A stretch of 64,000 nt of DNA. Origin: Zonotrichia leucophrys gambelii. Taxonomy: Eukaryota; Chordata; Aves; Passeriformes; Passerellidae. The notes beneath the pieces are model-generated. The model did not search any database, had not been told where the DNA came from, and was given only the letters and a program-made list of their open reading frames with translations. Numbering within the stretch: the stretch's first letter is position 1; every line of letters starts with the position of its first letter. The stretch lies in contig NC_088173.1 of assembly GCF_028769735.1 (NCBI RefSeq), forward strand, positions 19,656,038 through 19,720,037, written 5' to 3'. A program made the position numbers and the translations under genes. Of this stretch, positions 49,149 to 63,900 are shown piece after piece.

Positions 49149-52100
49149 GATGTTAAAGATGTTAATTATGAAACAAAACATCCATCTAGAATTTCTTTGT
49201 TTTGTTTAGGCTTTTTTAAGTTTGGACAAATGGGAATCTGGAAATCACTTTACCGTTGCCAGTATGTATTACTATCTGTTTCTGGGTTTTATTGTATTTC
49301 CTTTTCAGCTGTGATTTGTGACCATTTGCATTTTTGCTGACAGGTACTAAGGGTAAGTCAATATTTATAAAGTACTTTTTCCTATGCCTTCCTTTTACTA
49401 GAGACTTTCCCGGTTGTAATGAGCTCTTTTTTCAGAAAGTGAAATACAATTTGGGTGCACATGCCAACAATAATTGTACTTGTCAAAAGAAACAGATAAC
49501 ATTATAACTGCCTGAAATTTAATCACAAGAAATGCGATAATTCATATGGGAAATAATGTTTTATAATTTCTTTCTTTCCATGTGGTTTAGAGAAGTTAAG
49601 GGGGAAAAAATTATTCTGTTTAGGCCAAGCATGCAGAATGGCATAGAAAGGCAATTTAATGCAAAGCTTTTCAAATGTGTTGGTGTTTCCTGCCAACAGA
49701 AACGTACCTGAGACTACAACAATAAAAACACTGTATGAGAAGTTGGAAAAAAGTAATTATGTTTAATAGCTGTATAATATACTTCATTTGATTTCATTTC
49801 AAATTTTAAGATTTCTCTTTTAAATTTTTGGCTTTGCTGGTGGGAGAAAGTAGCATATATAATAACATTGCAGCTGTGAAGTGTGAGATCTAGTTCTGTC
49901 ATTAATGTAGCTGGGATAATTTATTACATCAGATTTGTTCCATATTGATAGCCATATAAGTGAAGTTTGAATCTGGGCCCGATCTTTTATAGTAAAATCC
50001 ACTGTAATTTTAAATTCTGCTTTACAATAACAACAGTCAAATTATTTTTTAACAGCATCAGCCCATTGCTCTAAAAGTGAAGAAAAAACCCTCCAGATCA
50101 CAAACTCAACAAAACCAATCAAACAGTAAAACCGATCTAATCAATCAAAAAGTTATTAACAAAAGATTTTCTCATTTTCACATTTTTAATTATGTTTTCG
50201 TACCAACCAAGATGTGTTCTTACTATGTTGCTTGGAGAGCCTCATAACCAGAATGAAGGTAGATCTTTAGAGACAGACTTTAGATGTGTGAGCCTGGCTA
50301 GAGGGAAGAGCAGAGAGCTCGTGTGCTTGGTCACCCTGCAGAAAGCCTAGCTAGAGCTCCAGCAAGGGTCAGGCACAATGGCTTAGCTCTGAGCCTGCAT
50401 TTGCAGGCCAGCTGTTCCCAGCCAACATCTTGGTCATCTGTCATCTCCTGGTGGTATTTGGATAACTTTTGGTATCCCTGTGTACTGGAGGCATCTTGGT
50501 TAGCAATAGGGAGTGGCTGATTCACTTGAGATATGTCCAAAAACTTTGGAAAGAATGGGTAAAAGTACATTATTACTCAAGTATGTATCTAGATTTTGCA
50601 ATAGCCAGGATGAGGATTTTATTCCATTTGGACTCGTGTGTATGTGCATTTGGTTTGTTTTCTGTCAGTGTTCTGCAAAGCAATAATCCCATTGCTCAAT
50701 CCAAATTAAATACGGGAGAAGAGTCAGTCAGTTGTTTAGCATAGTGTTCCTCTCAGAAATACAAAGAAAGTGAATATGTTGTTTTGCCCTGGAATGATTT
50801 GCTTGAATTTGGTCAAGGAGCAATAGGGGTAGTCCATGTGGGTTGGAACTGAGACTCTGCCTACTTTTCTTTATACATACTGATGTGTCCATTTGTCCTG
50901 CAAATGGGAAACTTAGCCATTCAACAGTCCCTTGAAGTTTTTATGGTTGTGGTGTTCCCTGCCTAGAAATGGAGTTCTGGAGTGTAGTGTGGAAATGAAC
51001 AGCAACAGGAGGTTTTAATGAAAACAGGCCGTGTCAAAGAAAAGAAGGAAGTTTAAAATGAAGATGATTATAAATGCAATTCAGAATAATGAATATATAC
51101 TTTTCATCAAGGTTGATAGAGATTTCTTTGCCCTGCTAGGAAAATTATCAATGTTCAATGGCAGGAGACTCTTTGTACTCAATACTTGCTAATGTGTAAA
51201 GAAGGAACATGGCTTGTAGGCTGAATCTCACCCTACTCTGCTATAAATTCTTGGTTTTGTTCAACACTAAAAAACCACAGAAAATTCAGAATGAGACTAT
51301 TTTTATACTTTCATTTTTATTGCTAGATAAAAAATATGAACAATTGTACATGAAAACAGTTCAACAAATTGATAAATTTGAGAATTGGTATGACCATACC
51401 ACCCTAGTTTATATTTCAAGAGAACTTTTCTAAGAGCAAAGTTTCCTGCTTCAGAAAGAAGGTCACAAGCAGTATACAGTGACTTAGAGTTGATATGCTA
51501 ATATATCCCTAAAGAATCCAGCAAGTAATTCTGAAGAAACCAGCTATTTATACTGCAATCTCATGAAGCAAGACCTCTGGAGATGTAATCTACAAGATTT
51601 GTACTGCACAAGTACTAATCATCAGAAGAGCTCAACAGCTCCGTAATTTTTCGCTCTGTGGGTTCCCACGGTATATTAGTAAGGTGATTCATTAAATAAG
51701 TCAGCTACAGGTTTAGGATTATAAATATGTGAGCTAACAGAAAATATTTTAATCATTTTCCTCTGTATTTATATGTAGCTGTATTTACTATTGAATTTGA
51801 AGAGCATAAACCTAGAGAACAGTATCTCCTGTAAAACATAGGCAATCTGATTTATCATCAATAAATTTCACATTGTTGCAGAAATTATATTGGAATGTAG
51901 TTTTATGTAAAGCCAAAATGAAACCTCCTTCAGTCAAGCAAAAGTGTATAGAAAGTGAGTATAAAGATTAAGCCTTTGCCATTTTATCATGCTTTGGGTT
52001 CTTAAAGCTTTATTGCTATGACCTCATTTTTCAAAGAGACATCCACAGTGCTCTGTGATCTATTTTTCATCATTGTATCCAGTATTTAAGATACCACTAA

Positions 52101-53225
52101 CTTTTACTTTGTCACATGGTTATTAATTTTTTTCATCATTTTTGCTTCTATCAGTGACTTCTGAATTAGTTGCAAGTGACGCTTCTGATGTTATCACACT
52201 GTTGGCAGTGTTGAACTTCTGTCGTGTTGGGTGTAGACACCAAGGGTGTAACAACACTTTATGAGAGAAAAGAAGTGGAGGAATGTGTGTGTGTGATTTT
52301 TAAATGCATCATATGCACCCTGAACTATGCCCTGTGTGTTTTGAATAATGACACTCATTTCTAGTCAGCTGCTACAGAATATGAAGAAATTCACAAATGA
52401 AAGAATTGTTATTAGAAATTTCTTCTTCCATACCGAGATGAGAAAAAGCTTGCTGTTCCACCTGTTTCCCAGCTGGTTTGGGAGAGCAAATAGGAACTGC
52501 TAGAGCTCAGGGAGATATCAAAATTGATTTTTAAGCTATCTCGACAGTTTGAAAATACATTTAACTGGATCACTAGGAAACTAAATTAATTTGGGACATC
52601 AGTAAGTCCATTAAAATTTCTCTATCTATTACATAAAGCAATAGGGAGCAAGGGCATCTAATTTAGACCCACATATTTTAAATTCAGCAATAAAAAGTGA
52701 AAGACTGATTTTTTTTTTCCATTTCTAATGCCTGTTGGAAGTAGATAAAGGAGAGCTTCATGTGTTTTCCATCCATTTGTATTCCTTCCTCCTATTACCT
52801 CTAAGTTGTTTTAGGATACTGTGTTCCATTAAACAGTAGGTCTTTCCACAGTATAACCTCCACAAGGGTTACACAGTGTTTTCCAACCTCTTTCATAGGT
52901 GGACTGGAATAAATGCAAAGGGATCTTTCTCTGGAGAATAACGAACTCCTGCATGGGAGTATGAACTTCTCCCCAGGGAACTGAAGTAGGCAAAAGGAGT
53001 GCAGCACTTGGCAGGAACAACTGGCATATGGAACCTGGAGAAGTGAAGAAGGAGACTTGAAGTTGGTTGGCTTTGTGTATGAGGGTAAATTGAGTTTTTT
53101 TAACTTACTTGACAAATAAAAATACACTGTGATTTTCTCCTCCATTAAATAAAAATCCTTCCAAGAAAGTGGGGGAAAAAGCAAGGTGGGCATTTTTAGC
53201 AAGTGAGAGATGTGCATGTGAGTGT
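49149..53225. other. Unique AT-rich non-coding sequence
   Basis: No gene is supported. Open frames reach 91 codons without domains. A short GC-richer part at 50280-50520 gives overlapping frames on both strands. The longest open frame of the window (52801-53355, minus strand, 184 codons) begins here and is discussed under findings; its product shows no domain and it overlaps a CA/TG repeat. Confidence 0.55.
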
Positions 53226-53255
53226 GCACACACACCATCAGCTGTGTGTGTGTGC
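53226..53255. repeat. CA/TG inverted repeat
   Basis: GCACACACAC (53226-53235) and GTGTGTGTGC (53246-53255) are exact reverse complements separated by ten bases. CA and TG arrays facing each other can form a hairpin or Z-DNA. They were probably made by inversion or by separate slippage. Confidence 0.85.
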
Positions 53256-56200
53256 AGGCTGAGAAGGGAGACAGGGCTCTGCTCTCAGTTTTCCCCTCAG
53301 CATTGGAGAGATGGTGGATGTTACCTAAAGAAACTTTGTAGCCTGCACATCTCATGGGTAACCTTTGATGTCTTTGATTTAAAGATGTTTAGAATAAAAC
53401 CAGAAGTCTAAATAGCCTTGTTCAATTTAAATATTCAGAACTGGATCTAATCCAATCTAGAATTAAGACTTTCACCTGTCCTTGATTGACTGATCAGCTC
53501 TGACAAAAGAGGAGAATCTCTTAATTTGTGTTATTAATTAATGTAGTAAAGACCAAATCACTTTCCAACTATGTAAAAAATTATCAAAGAAGTAAAAATA
53601 ATTTTGGTAGAATAGACATTAATTGGGTAAGTTATTAAAGAACTTTAAAATGAAATTTAAAATAATTGGAGAATTAAATAATAATTTAAAAATCCCTGAA
53701 GAAATGAGGAAAACCTCATCTCTCAGGACTGTGATTTGGAAGATGTCCTTTCAGTGATGGAAAGCTCCAAGGAAGGCAAAGCAAATTTTATGGCAACTTC
53801 TGAGATAAATTCTTTGCAAATCAGATAAACCCAGATGAATAGCCATATGCAATTGTAATTAAACAAACATATCAGTGCCTTTTAAGTGTTTAATGCTGGG
53901 ATGAGCCACCTACCTAACAGTGACAGAAGCAGAGCACAACAGGCTATGATGGTAAGTGGCTGGTGATGTCAGATACTGACTCTGAAGGGGATCTTCTGAG
54001 TAGAGCTGTGAAAAGTTTTGATATCAGAGCTGTGTGAAATGTTGGTCATATTTTAAAAGCAAAGTAGAGCTCTTAGGTCTGCCCTGACCCGGGACAAGCA
54101 AGGCTGATGTCCAGGTGACATACAAATATGGTGAGTTGTTCCGTTCTCATGGACCATTTGCTAATGGGACATAATCTAATTGCATACTCCTCTCTTCACA
54201 ATGCAGAGATCATTGTCCAAGATCATTGTCTCCCAGATCAGCTATTTTGAGAAAACAATGCTTTTTGGTTTAAAAACTTCATATCATATTTTGATCATAA
54301 CTTACATGTAAGTTTAAAGAAAAAAAAAGAAATAAAGTTTGCTTTTTTTGGTGCTTGGATAAATATAGAAATATTTCAGTGTTCAACTTCAAGTGTGGAG
54401 CTACCAGAAATTCAGTTTTGTAACTTAGGCTCATCTTACACATTATTCACAGTAACTCTCTGCTTCAACTATTTTTCCTTTTGATGTAGAAGGAAGTGGT
54501 GCAAGGCTATCTGATTATTTCAGAGTGCTATTTCTTAGTTTCCCTTATCTATATTAACAGTTACATCTTCAAAGAACTTGAAGAATGTGTTACCTGCTCA
54601 TTCTGAACTCATCCTTGAACATGTTAGGTTTTTCAGTTTCCATTCACTACCAAAGCCATAGTTTCCTTTCTAAGAAATTCTCTAAAACTGATAGAAAACC
54701 TGTAGGTTTATGTTATAACCTGTCTTTACACAGTCAAAAACCAGTGCAATTGCATGGTATTCTCTCCCCCATCTGCAATCTCTTTGCTGCACAGCAGTCT
54801 TGCTGAAGGAAATACAAACGAGGAAATTCCTCATATACAAGGAAGAATTGTGAAATATTTCCACTAGGAAGACTCTTTTAAAATAATCTGTTTGTCCAAT
54901 TGAATATCTCAGAAACTTCTCAAACTATTCAGTAAAGTATGCTCTCCTCTGCAAAGTGTATTTCTGTGATCAAACTGTGCTGCTTAAAAACTTTGGTTAC
55001 CATCAAGTAGAAATCATTTTCAGCTTTACTCCCCCATCATGATAGTCTAAGAATGACATAAATTAAAATTTAGAATTATATTTTCAGAGTGAACTTTCTG
55101 TTCATGCTTTTTTTTCCTGCTCCAACAACTTGCTTTTTCAGCAGTTGTTTGGTATTTATGGGATATTGGATATATCTCTGAAATGGCACCACTGCAGTAG
55201 TTGGTGCCTGTAGCACTGAATACATACACCATCCCCAGCAACATGCTCCAGCCTGATAATTTAGATGGGAATATATCAGCTCTTTTATTTTAAAAGCTAC
55301 CAATTTTTATTGGCTGCACACAAACTTCTTATGTTTTTATTTCAGACAAAGGGTTTAATAAATCAGGACTATAATTTTGACATTACTGTGATGGTGATCA
55401 GTGCCCCAGGTGACAACACTATTGTAACATGTGTGAGCTAGTAGGTATTTTCTGTAGCTTTCTATGCATCCTTCTTGTTTTTTTAATTTATTCTAAATTC
55501 ATAGAATAAAGGAAAAAAATTCCTTTCATATTATCAGTGATGCTGGTTAAGTCACATGTTTCAGGTTTCAAATTGGGTATTTGTCTAAATCATGACACAG
55601 TCTAATGGGTAAAATATTTTTTTCCCTTTAACATACCTTTTAATTGAATTTATGGCATTTACTCAGGAATCATTCAAGTATAAATCATAACTTTAAAACT
55701 TTTCCTCTTTTCTTGGAATCCCTTGCCACCTCCAGAAGCATCTAACAACAATAAAACCTTCTGTATCTTGTCTCCATATCATCTAAGAGTCCCTTATCTC
55801 CTCCTGGCATGCACAATAGTGAGAAATTATTCACTTAGAAAACTAAATGGGATTGTGGGTATCTTAGGCACACTCTCTTCTCTGCAAAGGCTCAGTTAAC
55901 ACCAGTGAGTCACAGAAACAGCAGAGAAGGGGAAAAGTCAATTTTGCCATGGCAAGAGGAGGTGGAAACCCAGCCACCAAGGAATCAGATCGGACACCAG
56001 ACCAAGGAAATATCACTTCCCAGGAACAGCTCCTAGTGTTCAGAACAATTTCATTTGTATACAGCTGTCTGCTAAAGTTAGAGAACAAATTTAGAGACTT
56101 CAGATAAAATGATATGAATTTAATTTTAGAAATATCAGTGTCTTAAAAACTTTTAAAAATATAAAATGCATTAAATCTTCAGGGTTATTTATTTGGCTCT

Positions 56201-59200
56201 GCTAGAGCTTATAAATAATTATTTAGAAGCTTAATTTCACAGCCTTGAATATAGATTTTCTTTTTCTTTCTTGAAGTAACCTTCCTCTCCACTTCTCCCC
56301 CACATAGGTGTAGCCTTCCTTTGAGGATTTTTAAGACAAAGATAGCTTAAAAATGGATATTAACTGTGTATGAGTAAATTATGATTGACCATCATCATCA
56401 GTGCTGTGTGTTAGATGCTGTTAGACCATGGGTTAAAAGAGAGATTTTCTAATTTCACTTAAAGTGGAGAGGTAGGACCAGAATGGGGTGGAATAAGAGA
56501 TGTCATTTATCTTTCAAATAGATCAGTTTAAAGGGCATGTGGATTCACTGACTCAGTTCCACTTACATGTACAATAATGTATGGAACTAGAATCAGGAGT
56601 CAAATGTCTTTTACAGTCTTTGGAGAGTTTCTTTTTTGTTTCAGAAAAGGAAGCAAAAGAAGTCACAAGTAGAGAAAGATGAAGTAAAAAGAGAAGGAAT
56701 AAATTAAATATAAAATCCTATTAAATAGTAAACACTGTTATCTTTTTTATTGTTTCTGTTGTAAGAAAGGAACTAAAGCAGAGAAAAATAACCTGCTAAA
56801 AAGGAAAAAAGAAACATAAATTCAGCATATTGTGGCTTATAAAGAGCTGGTGCAGATAGGTAACTGTCCATGTTGGAAAGTGCTACAAAATATCTCTTTT
56901 CAGTTGTTGCATTTCCAAACTTTGTGATTAACATCCCTGTACAGAACATCATTCCACATCTCTTTACTAAACAAAATCTTTAGGATCAAATTGTTAGCTT
57001 GAATTCTATTATGAATGAAGAAAGATGAGAGTATTTACACTGCAAATCATAGTTATTTCCCTAGCTGCCTTCTCGTTCCTGGAAGGACAGTAAATTTCTT
57101 TGGATCTAGGCTGCCTCAGTGTCTTGAGTGGGCCAATTCAGACTGATTTACTGATCTCTCTGCTGGTTTGCTCTCTTTGGCTAAACATAATCCTTGCTTG
57201 CCTTGGTGGAAAATTCCACATGGTTTCTCCTTCAGACTTTCAGGGACTGTAACCTACTCACCAGGTATCCCAAGAACTATCTCAAAATGAATTTTCCTGT
57301 TGTGCATCAGATAACAGTATTTGTCGTTTGTCATGCAGAGCCCCTTCTCTGAAAAATCCATTTGGAATTGAGCTAATGGCCATTCAGCTGTGAAAAGAAA
57401 TACAGCATAGAGCAATGGTAGAATTGATTGGACCATGGGATATCATCACAACCTGCATAAAAACAAACCAAATGGTTCAACAAGCAGCATGATTTAAAAT
57501 CTGACCTACATTCACCACAACTTGGGAGAAAAAATCTGGGGCAGTATAATCTTGCTATGAGACAATACAATGAAACTTTTTTGAATAGCATTCTCAGGAT
57601 ATTTTGATTCTTTCCTAAGTGGTGCTATTTCTCTACTCAGCTGTCCCATTTTTCATTTTAAGAGTTCATTTACCCAGAAATATTTTCAGTTCTCTCTCTG
57701 ATTTGTTTTAGCTGCAGGGAAGGCTTCTTCCTATGACGTTGTGCTCATCCTGAATATTTCATTAGGTACTTCAAATACTCAACATGCAATAAACCTTTTC
57801 AAGGAGTGTATTGAAAAAAAAAAAACCATTGATTAAACTTTTGTTGATTTCCTTTCGAATTCTGAATAATGGATTTTCTGCTTACTTTGTGATTCGCTTG
57901 CAGTGTTGTTTTACAGGTTCACTTTTGCTAACAAATCATATTTTTAGGCTGACAAAGTGCTCATATTCTTTGAGTAGATCTTGTGAGCTTGGAGCTTTTT
58001 AAGTGGGTCTTGTGCTGTTGTCTGGGTTTTTGTCATTCTAATTGTGTTTCTTTCATTTTAATAACTGAAATAAGTTTTAAATCTGAATTATGTCCTGCCT
58101 TTTTCCTTCATTGTCTCTTCTGAATTGATACAAGTTCCTAGAATAATTTGTATCTTGGATTTTACACGCTTTCACAAGTCCCTTTTGTAATTTGTACATG
58201 TGAAGTATATGAATGCATAGAGTATAATGCGGTATGTATCTTATGAAAAAGAACAGGTGAAATTAATGCTAAATATATATTTCATTTTGAAACTGAGTCT
58301 AGATAGTATATTTTTAGGAATGCAAGATCGTAGCCAGGGATGATTGAAGTCAGTAAAAAACATTGTCATTCGGGGATTAATATTTTTTTCTACAATGTTT
58401 TAAAAGAAAAATTATTTTTAAACATTAACTGCTTTTACCAAACCATAGTCTAAAAGACATATTAAAAATTAAACTTTTCTTTTCACAAGTACACTTTTAA
58501 AAATGATAGTATTTACAAATATATGAAGTGCAGGAGTTTGTTGGCAACTCTAACCTGTTTTATTATTACTGAAAAACTGCAAGACTTGAATAGCAGAATA
58601 CAAAATAAAAGCATTTAATGTGATTTAAAGAATCAGCTGAACAAATAACGTACCTTGGATGAACTTTCTTTAACTGACAGTGAATCACTTTATAAATGAT
58701 GCCCACTAAAATCACAATGAAAAGTCTTATCTTAAATAGAAGATGTGTACATAGTGGATACAGAAATGGAATTGAAGACTTAGCTTCACTTGGTCTGTCT
58801 CTCCAGGAAGAAACATTGTGTTGCCTAATATCAGCTCCTTCCTGTGTAAAACTTCAAATAAAAGGAGAGAGGAGGAAGTGAAATACTGTGTTTCATTTGA
58901 AAATATGGTATTAAAAATAAAATAGAAAGTTCTACAAGAAATAGGATCTTTGTACCAGGGTTAATGCACATTTAGAGATTAATACAGTCTTTAAAGTATT
59001 TTATAAGTGATTTTTACTTTTGAAACCTAGATTCTAAAGAAAACGAAATAAATGAGCAAATAAAATATACTTTTATGATAGTTTCTCCATTGATTTTCCA
59101 TCAATATGCCCACAAATTGTAGAAATATTTGATTCCTTTTTTCAGTACTAAATAGTGTAGTGACTTAGTCTTTTTAGAAGAAATAATCACAGACTGTTGC

Positions 59201-60810
59201 CATGAAAACCTCCTTTAGTAATAACGATCTTATTTAGTCAGAAATTAAATAGCTTCAGTACTAGGACTTAGATTTAAATTACTTCTACTCTTGTCTACCA
59301 GTTGTCTTTCAAAATACCATTGTATATTAATTCCACAGCACTTGGATGTATCACCCTACATTCTAATAAAAAAATATTTTATGCTTTCTACCTCCATCTT
59401 AATTACATTCAAGTCTTCAAAGTAACTGATAGTTCCAGTGAAAATGTGGTTGCTACCACGGAGATGAATTCAAGCTTTCCAGCTGCTATGCATCTACAGG
59501 TAACTCCTCACATAAACAACCCACTAAACATGGAACAATCAGAAAACCTCAAAGAGTGCGTGTGATCTAGCAGTATACGTGAAGTCTTTAACATACAACA
59601 GCCTGGAGAAAGAGCAAAACCATATGATTACATTTTCCAGCTTTTATCATACATTGTGTTAGCCAAATTGTGATCAAGGAAATGTTTACACAGTTCTCAG
59701 CTGTTTAATTGGGGTTTTTTTTCCCTACCTGATGAGATAAATTTCTCTGTGAAACAGATATACAAATACTAGGTTAAAAAACATTAAGAACTGTTATGGT
59801 ATAATGAAAAATGTGAAAAATAGCAATTTTTATATTGTGCAATCCCACTGTTTTTATGCTGATAATTATTGTATTTTTAAATTATATTTTGACAGGAAAA
59901 GCATTCAGCATGGACTTTTGTAATGTTGAGCATCTTTTCAATAATATGCATATTTTGTATGTACATTATTGACTTTAGATTGAGTTACAAATTTGAAACA
60001 TCTAAATTTGTTTTGGACTCTGACTATAGGATAAGTTTACATTGTTAATATGGATGTCATAATAAGTTTTGAATCATGAAATACTGACATTGAAGGAAGA
60101 AATTTGACTGAATTGGGAAATAGAACTGGCTAACCATGTTTGCGCTTGGTTTAAGCTGTTTCCAAATGGTGTGAGGAAAAAATACAAATTGTCATTACAT
60201 TTAAATAATAGTCATTGTTGAGTGTAATGCTGTTTAACTCTCTCTTACCAGCTGAGAGTCAATTTCTCCAGTTACAGTAACTAAAAGAATCAACTGTCTT
60301 ATTTCTGCTAACAGCTTTCAGACTTCCTCTCTTCCATCTCTGTCACACAGTCTCTTAAGAAGACTTGCAAAGTCCTTGGCTTACAGATAACTTTGTTGTC
60401 TCAAGCAATGATATGCATGAGGTTATCTATGAAAGGAAAGACCATTCCTCTTTAGTTGGACGGTGGAATTGGAATTTGTCTTAAAATGAGAGTTTTTCAG
60501 ACGAAAGAAAAAGTAATCAAACCAATGACAAAGAGGATGTCAAGAGAATGACAAGAGATGAAATTATGAGTAATCCTCAAAAATGAAACAGTGTAACTTC
60601 CTCTAAGATTGCAAGGCATCTTTTTCCCCTTTTTTACAATCTTGATAATACCATAGTTGACAGTCAGGAGCAAGAAACTCCTGAAGGCCAAGTTTTTGGG
60701 TTCTGAAAATGACCTTACTGAGGGGCTAATGGAAAGAAAGCTGAAAAATCCTGTGGTGGATGAGTACTTTTGGAGATTTACTGCTTTTCAGTTCTGCTCA
60801 GTCAAATTTG
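53256..60810. other. Unique AT-rich non-coding sequence
   Basis: No gene is supported. It includes an A12 run (57814-57825). A 58-codon open frame at 55265-55441 has a splice-acceptor-like TTTTTATTTCAG inside it, but nothing else supports an exon. The region 53570-53700 is extremely AT-rich. Open frames are under 90 codons and show no family features. Confidence 0.55.
57814..57825. repeat. A12 homopolymer
   Basis: Twelve consecutive A followed by CCATTG; simple low complexity. Confidence 0.85.
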
Positions 60811-60912
60811 CAGTCTTCTGTTAAACCATAAGTCTTGATTAATGGAAAGTTTTGAGGATCTCAGTCTTCTGTTAAACCATAAGTCTTGATTAATGGAAAG
60901 TTTTGAGAATCT
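60811..60912. repeat. Two-copy 51-bp tandem duplication
   Basis: Copy 1 (60811-60861) and copy 2 (60862-60912) both begin CAGTCTTCTGTTAAACCATA and differ at one base (TTTTGAGGATC against TTTTGAGAATC). With one mismatch in 51 bp this is a recent duplication, and it may still vary in copy number between individuals. It lies in non-coding DNA. Confidence 0.95.
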
Positions 60913-63900
60913 TTTACTTTGGCACAAACACAGTTTAATATTTCTTCAAAAGTCCTTAATTCACCTCCTTTACTTGAAGAAAACTGTCTGAGAGAAGGTC
61001 TTGTTCACAAACGATAATGCCCTTCAGAGTTTCGTTAATGTTCATTTGCAAGGAGTGTTTGTAAAGCTCAATCAATGAAGACTGCATTAGGTGAGACACT
61101 GAAGGGATTAAGGGAACAGAGAGAAGTATGTATAGCACAGCTTATCTGGGAGGCAAAAAGCAGCTTAGTAGTGCTGATGTACTTTTTCCACTCTCCAGAA
61201 GTTGTTTGAGACCAATAGCTGTGGACAGAAGTTCAACAAGAGGCCAACATTTTGCTGTGCTTGAGTGGAAAAACCCAGGTCAACTCAACCTGATTGCATT
61301 ACACGTGCCTTTCTAGAAGGTAAGCTGAGTCTGCTATGCAGTTTCCTGTATTGTGTTCTGGAAGGATGGAGCTTGTTATTTAAGTGCTTAATACTGCATC
61401 CACAATATCCAGAAGATAAATTTAGCAATGCCAACTTGAACTCTTGAGTTTGGTGTTTTTTACTGGCAAGAAAGAAAAACACACAGGAGTAAAAATGTGT
61501 ATTTTAAAAATAGTATTGCATTTTCAGAATCAGAGTCTATTTTATGAACAATTTAATGGAATTTCTGAAAATGGTATACTCATCTCCAAAGGCAAAATTT
61601 AGAATATTTTATGCAGCAAAATATAAATCGCACACTTGTAGTATGTTTTGCATTCTGTGATTGCTTTGAAGGAACATCTGTTCTGTGAGGACTATTCAAA
61701 CTTTTTAGATGTCCTATTAAAATCTTAGAGACTCTGAAGCATGCTAATCTTGAGCCAAAGAATGGGGTGAGGGAGGACGGACATGTTGCCTCTTTTAGCA
61801 CCATGTTAGTGTCCAGGGCCACTGGGGAAAAGCACGTCCTGATAATAAAGTTGGAAGAGGTATTACTTTAATGTAAGGAAACTGATGGACAGGTAGATCC
61901 TTTCTGCCATAAAGATGCACTTTTAAAAGTTGCATACTCTTCTGGCAGCCTGGAGGACAAAGTGCTAATACAAGAAGAAAGGAAAGAAAGAGCTTTAGAC
62001 TGCCATTTTACATTTAAGCAAAATTTGTTGTATGAACAGCTTTTGTGATAAAAATTCATAGTTTAAAAAAAAAACAAAAAAAAAACCAAAAAACCAACTA
62101 CACGCACAGTACAACAGAACATAGTATCTATAAACTAGCTGTTACATCTGTTAAAACCTATGCTCTCCAGCCAGGGAAAGACAAACAGGAATCTGGAAAG
62201 ATCCCCAAGATTCTAAAAAGTCTCCTACAGTTACAGTCACATCTGTACTGGGAAATTCTGCCAGTAAACAGGTAACAACAGCAGGTGCTGATCTGATGTT
62301 ATATTTGATTTATCTCCTTGTTAAAAATGAAGGAAGAAATTTCTCAAGAGAAATTCTGTCAGGAGATTTCTGTGCCTACCATACCTTCACCTAGTTCACT
62401 GCTGGGTAGAAACGTTTCACCTGAAAAATTCAGGGTATTCTAATCCAAGGAGTCATACATAGTTCCTTTTCCTGTTAAAATTTTATCCCATATCTAGGCC
62501 TTTCCTCCCATGGTCCCCTATGACTTCCCTTTGCCCTCTCTGTTCTCTCAAAGGTAGATCCTGTGTGGCTCTCAAAGTGTTCCCATCTCCATTCTAGAAA
62601 AAAGATGCATGGTTTCTACGGCATTTCAGTCATTAAACCACTATGTATTATCTTGGGAATGAGAAACTTGAAAGTAATTAAAACCTGCCATTGTTTCAGG
62701 TTCTATCATCAGACACTTGGCAACTTGTTCTGCACCCTGTGAACTGGTGCTTCTAAACTTGTGGAAAACAGTTTGGCGGTATTAGGAAGTATTAACAATA
62801 TAATTAAATGTGTATGTGCAAATCATTCAAGTATGGAGCTTGCCTCATGGGACTCTTGAGGATGGAAGCACTACAGGATAGAGGGGAAACAGGAAACTCT
62901 GTACTGATACATGCCAGTGCCTGAGTGGTTTCCACCAGGTGATAGTTGCGCAGGTGGATATCACATATCCTTTGAACCCAGAGAGACATAGCTGTCCCGA
63001 GATTTTTCTGGGAAGCTGTGAGAAAGCTCAGAGGATGAATTAAAACGTTATCTCTTTTTCTGTAACTGTTGTTTATAGATAGACATGATTCTCCAGAGTG
63101 TGCTATTTATAGTTTACCAATAGTGTGAGAGAAGATTCCAAAAGACCAATGAGGTCTTAGGTCCCCCACTGTTTCTATAAGAACTGTGCATTTCTAATAA
63201 TAATGTACTTTTCATGCCTTCCAATGATGGAGTCACTGTATCACCTTTGTCTGTCCCCGGTACTCCTTTGGTGACAGATGGAGATTCTGAGTCCCATGGA
63301 AAGGTGTTTCTAAACAATGCAGAAGACAAGAGCTAACACCTCCCAAGACATCAGAACTGTGTTTAGGGGTACATTGAACATGTCAATCCCTAATGCTGTT
63401 TGTGTGTACAAAGTATTTCTGAGAGTACAAGTGAAGCACTGGGAGATCTGACTGATAGTAATACTGTCTTTATAGACCTTGTCTGCTGTTTCACAAATGG
63501 GGAATATGACATTGTTATAAAGAAAAAAGATTAAAATGTTAAGTGGAAAGAATAAATATAAATCTGACAGGAAGCTGTTCCTTCAACAGCTAGACAGAAG
63601 TTACATAAGCCTTTCATTTAGTGTGCTTCACTGAGGGTGACTTAAAAGAATGCCTTAGCGCCAGGCATCCCTCATACATTGTGATGAAGCTCCAGCAGAG
63701 TCAAAAATGGGTAATCATTGTAATTGTTGGCTGTACTTGGATCAAGCACACATAGTAAATGATTGCAAAAGCCTATTTTAAATTTAAGTTCTGATGCAGT
63801 ATATCATTAGACACAAGCAATAACATTGCCCAGACACATTAACAATAGCAGTCAAAGCTTATGAAAGTAGTATTAGATAAATTTCATATTTTAAAAAATT

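Noticed and set aside
55265..55441. 58-codon open frame with an acceptor-like TTTTTATTTCAG inside
   Set aside because: The frame is open across the supposed splice site and ends in its own stop; no donor or partner exon, so chance is the simpler reading.
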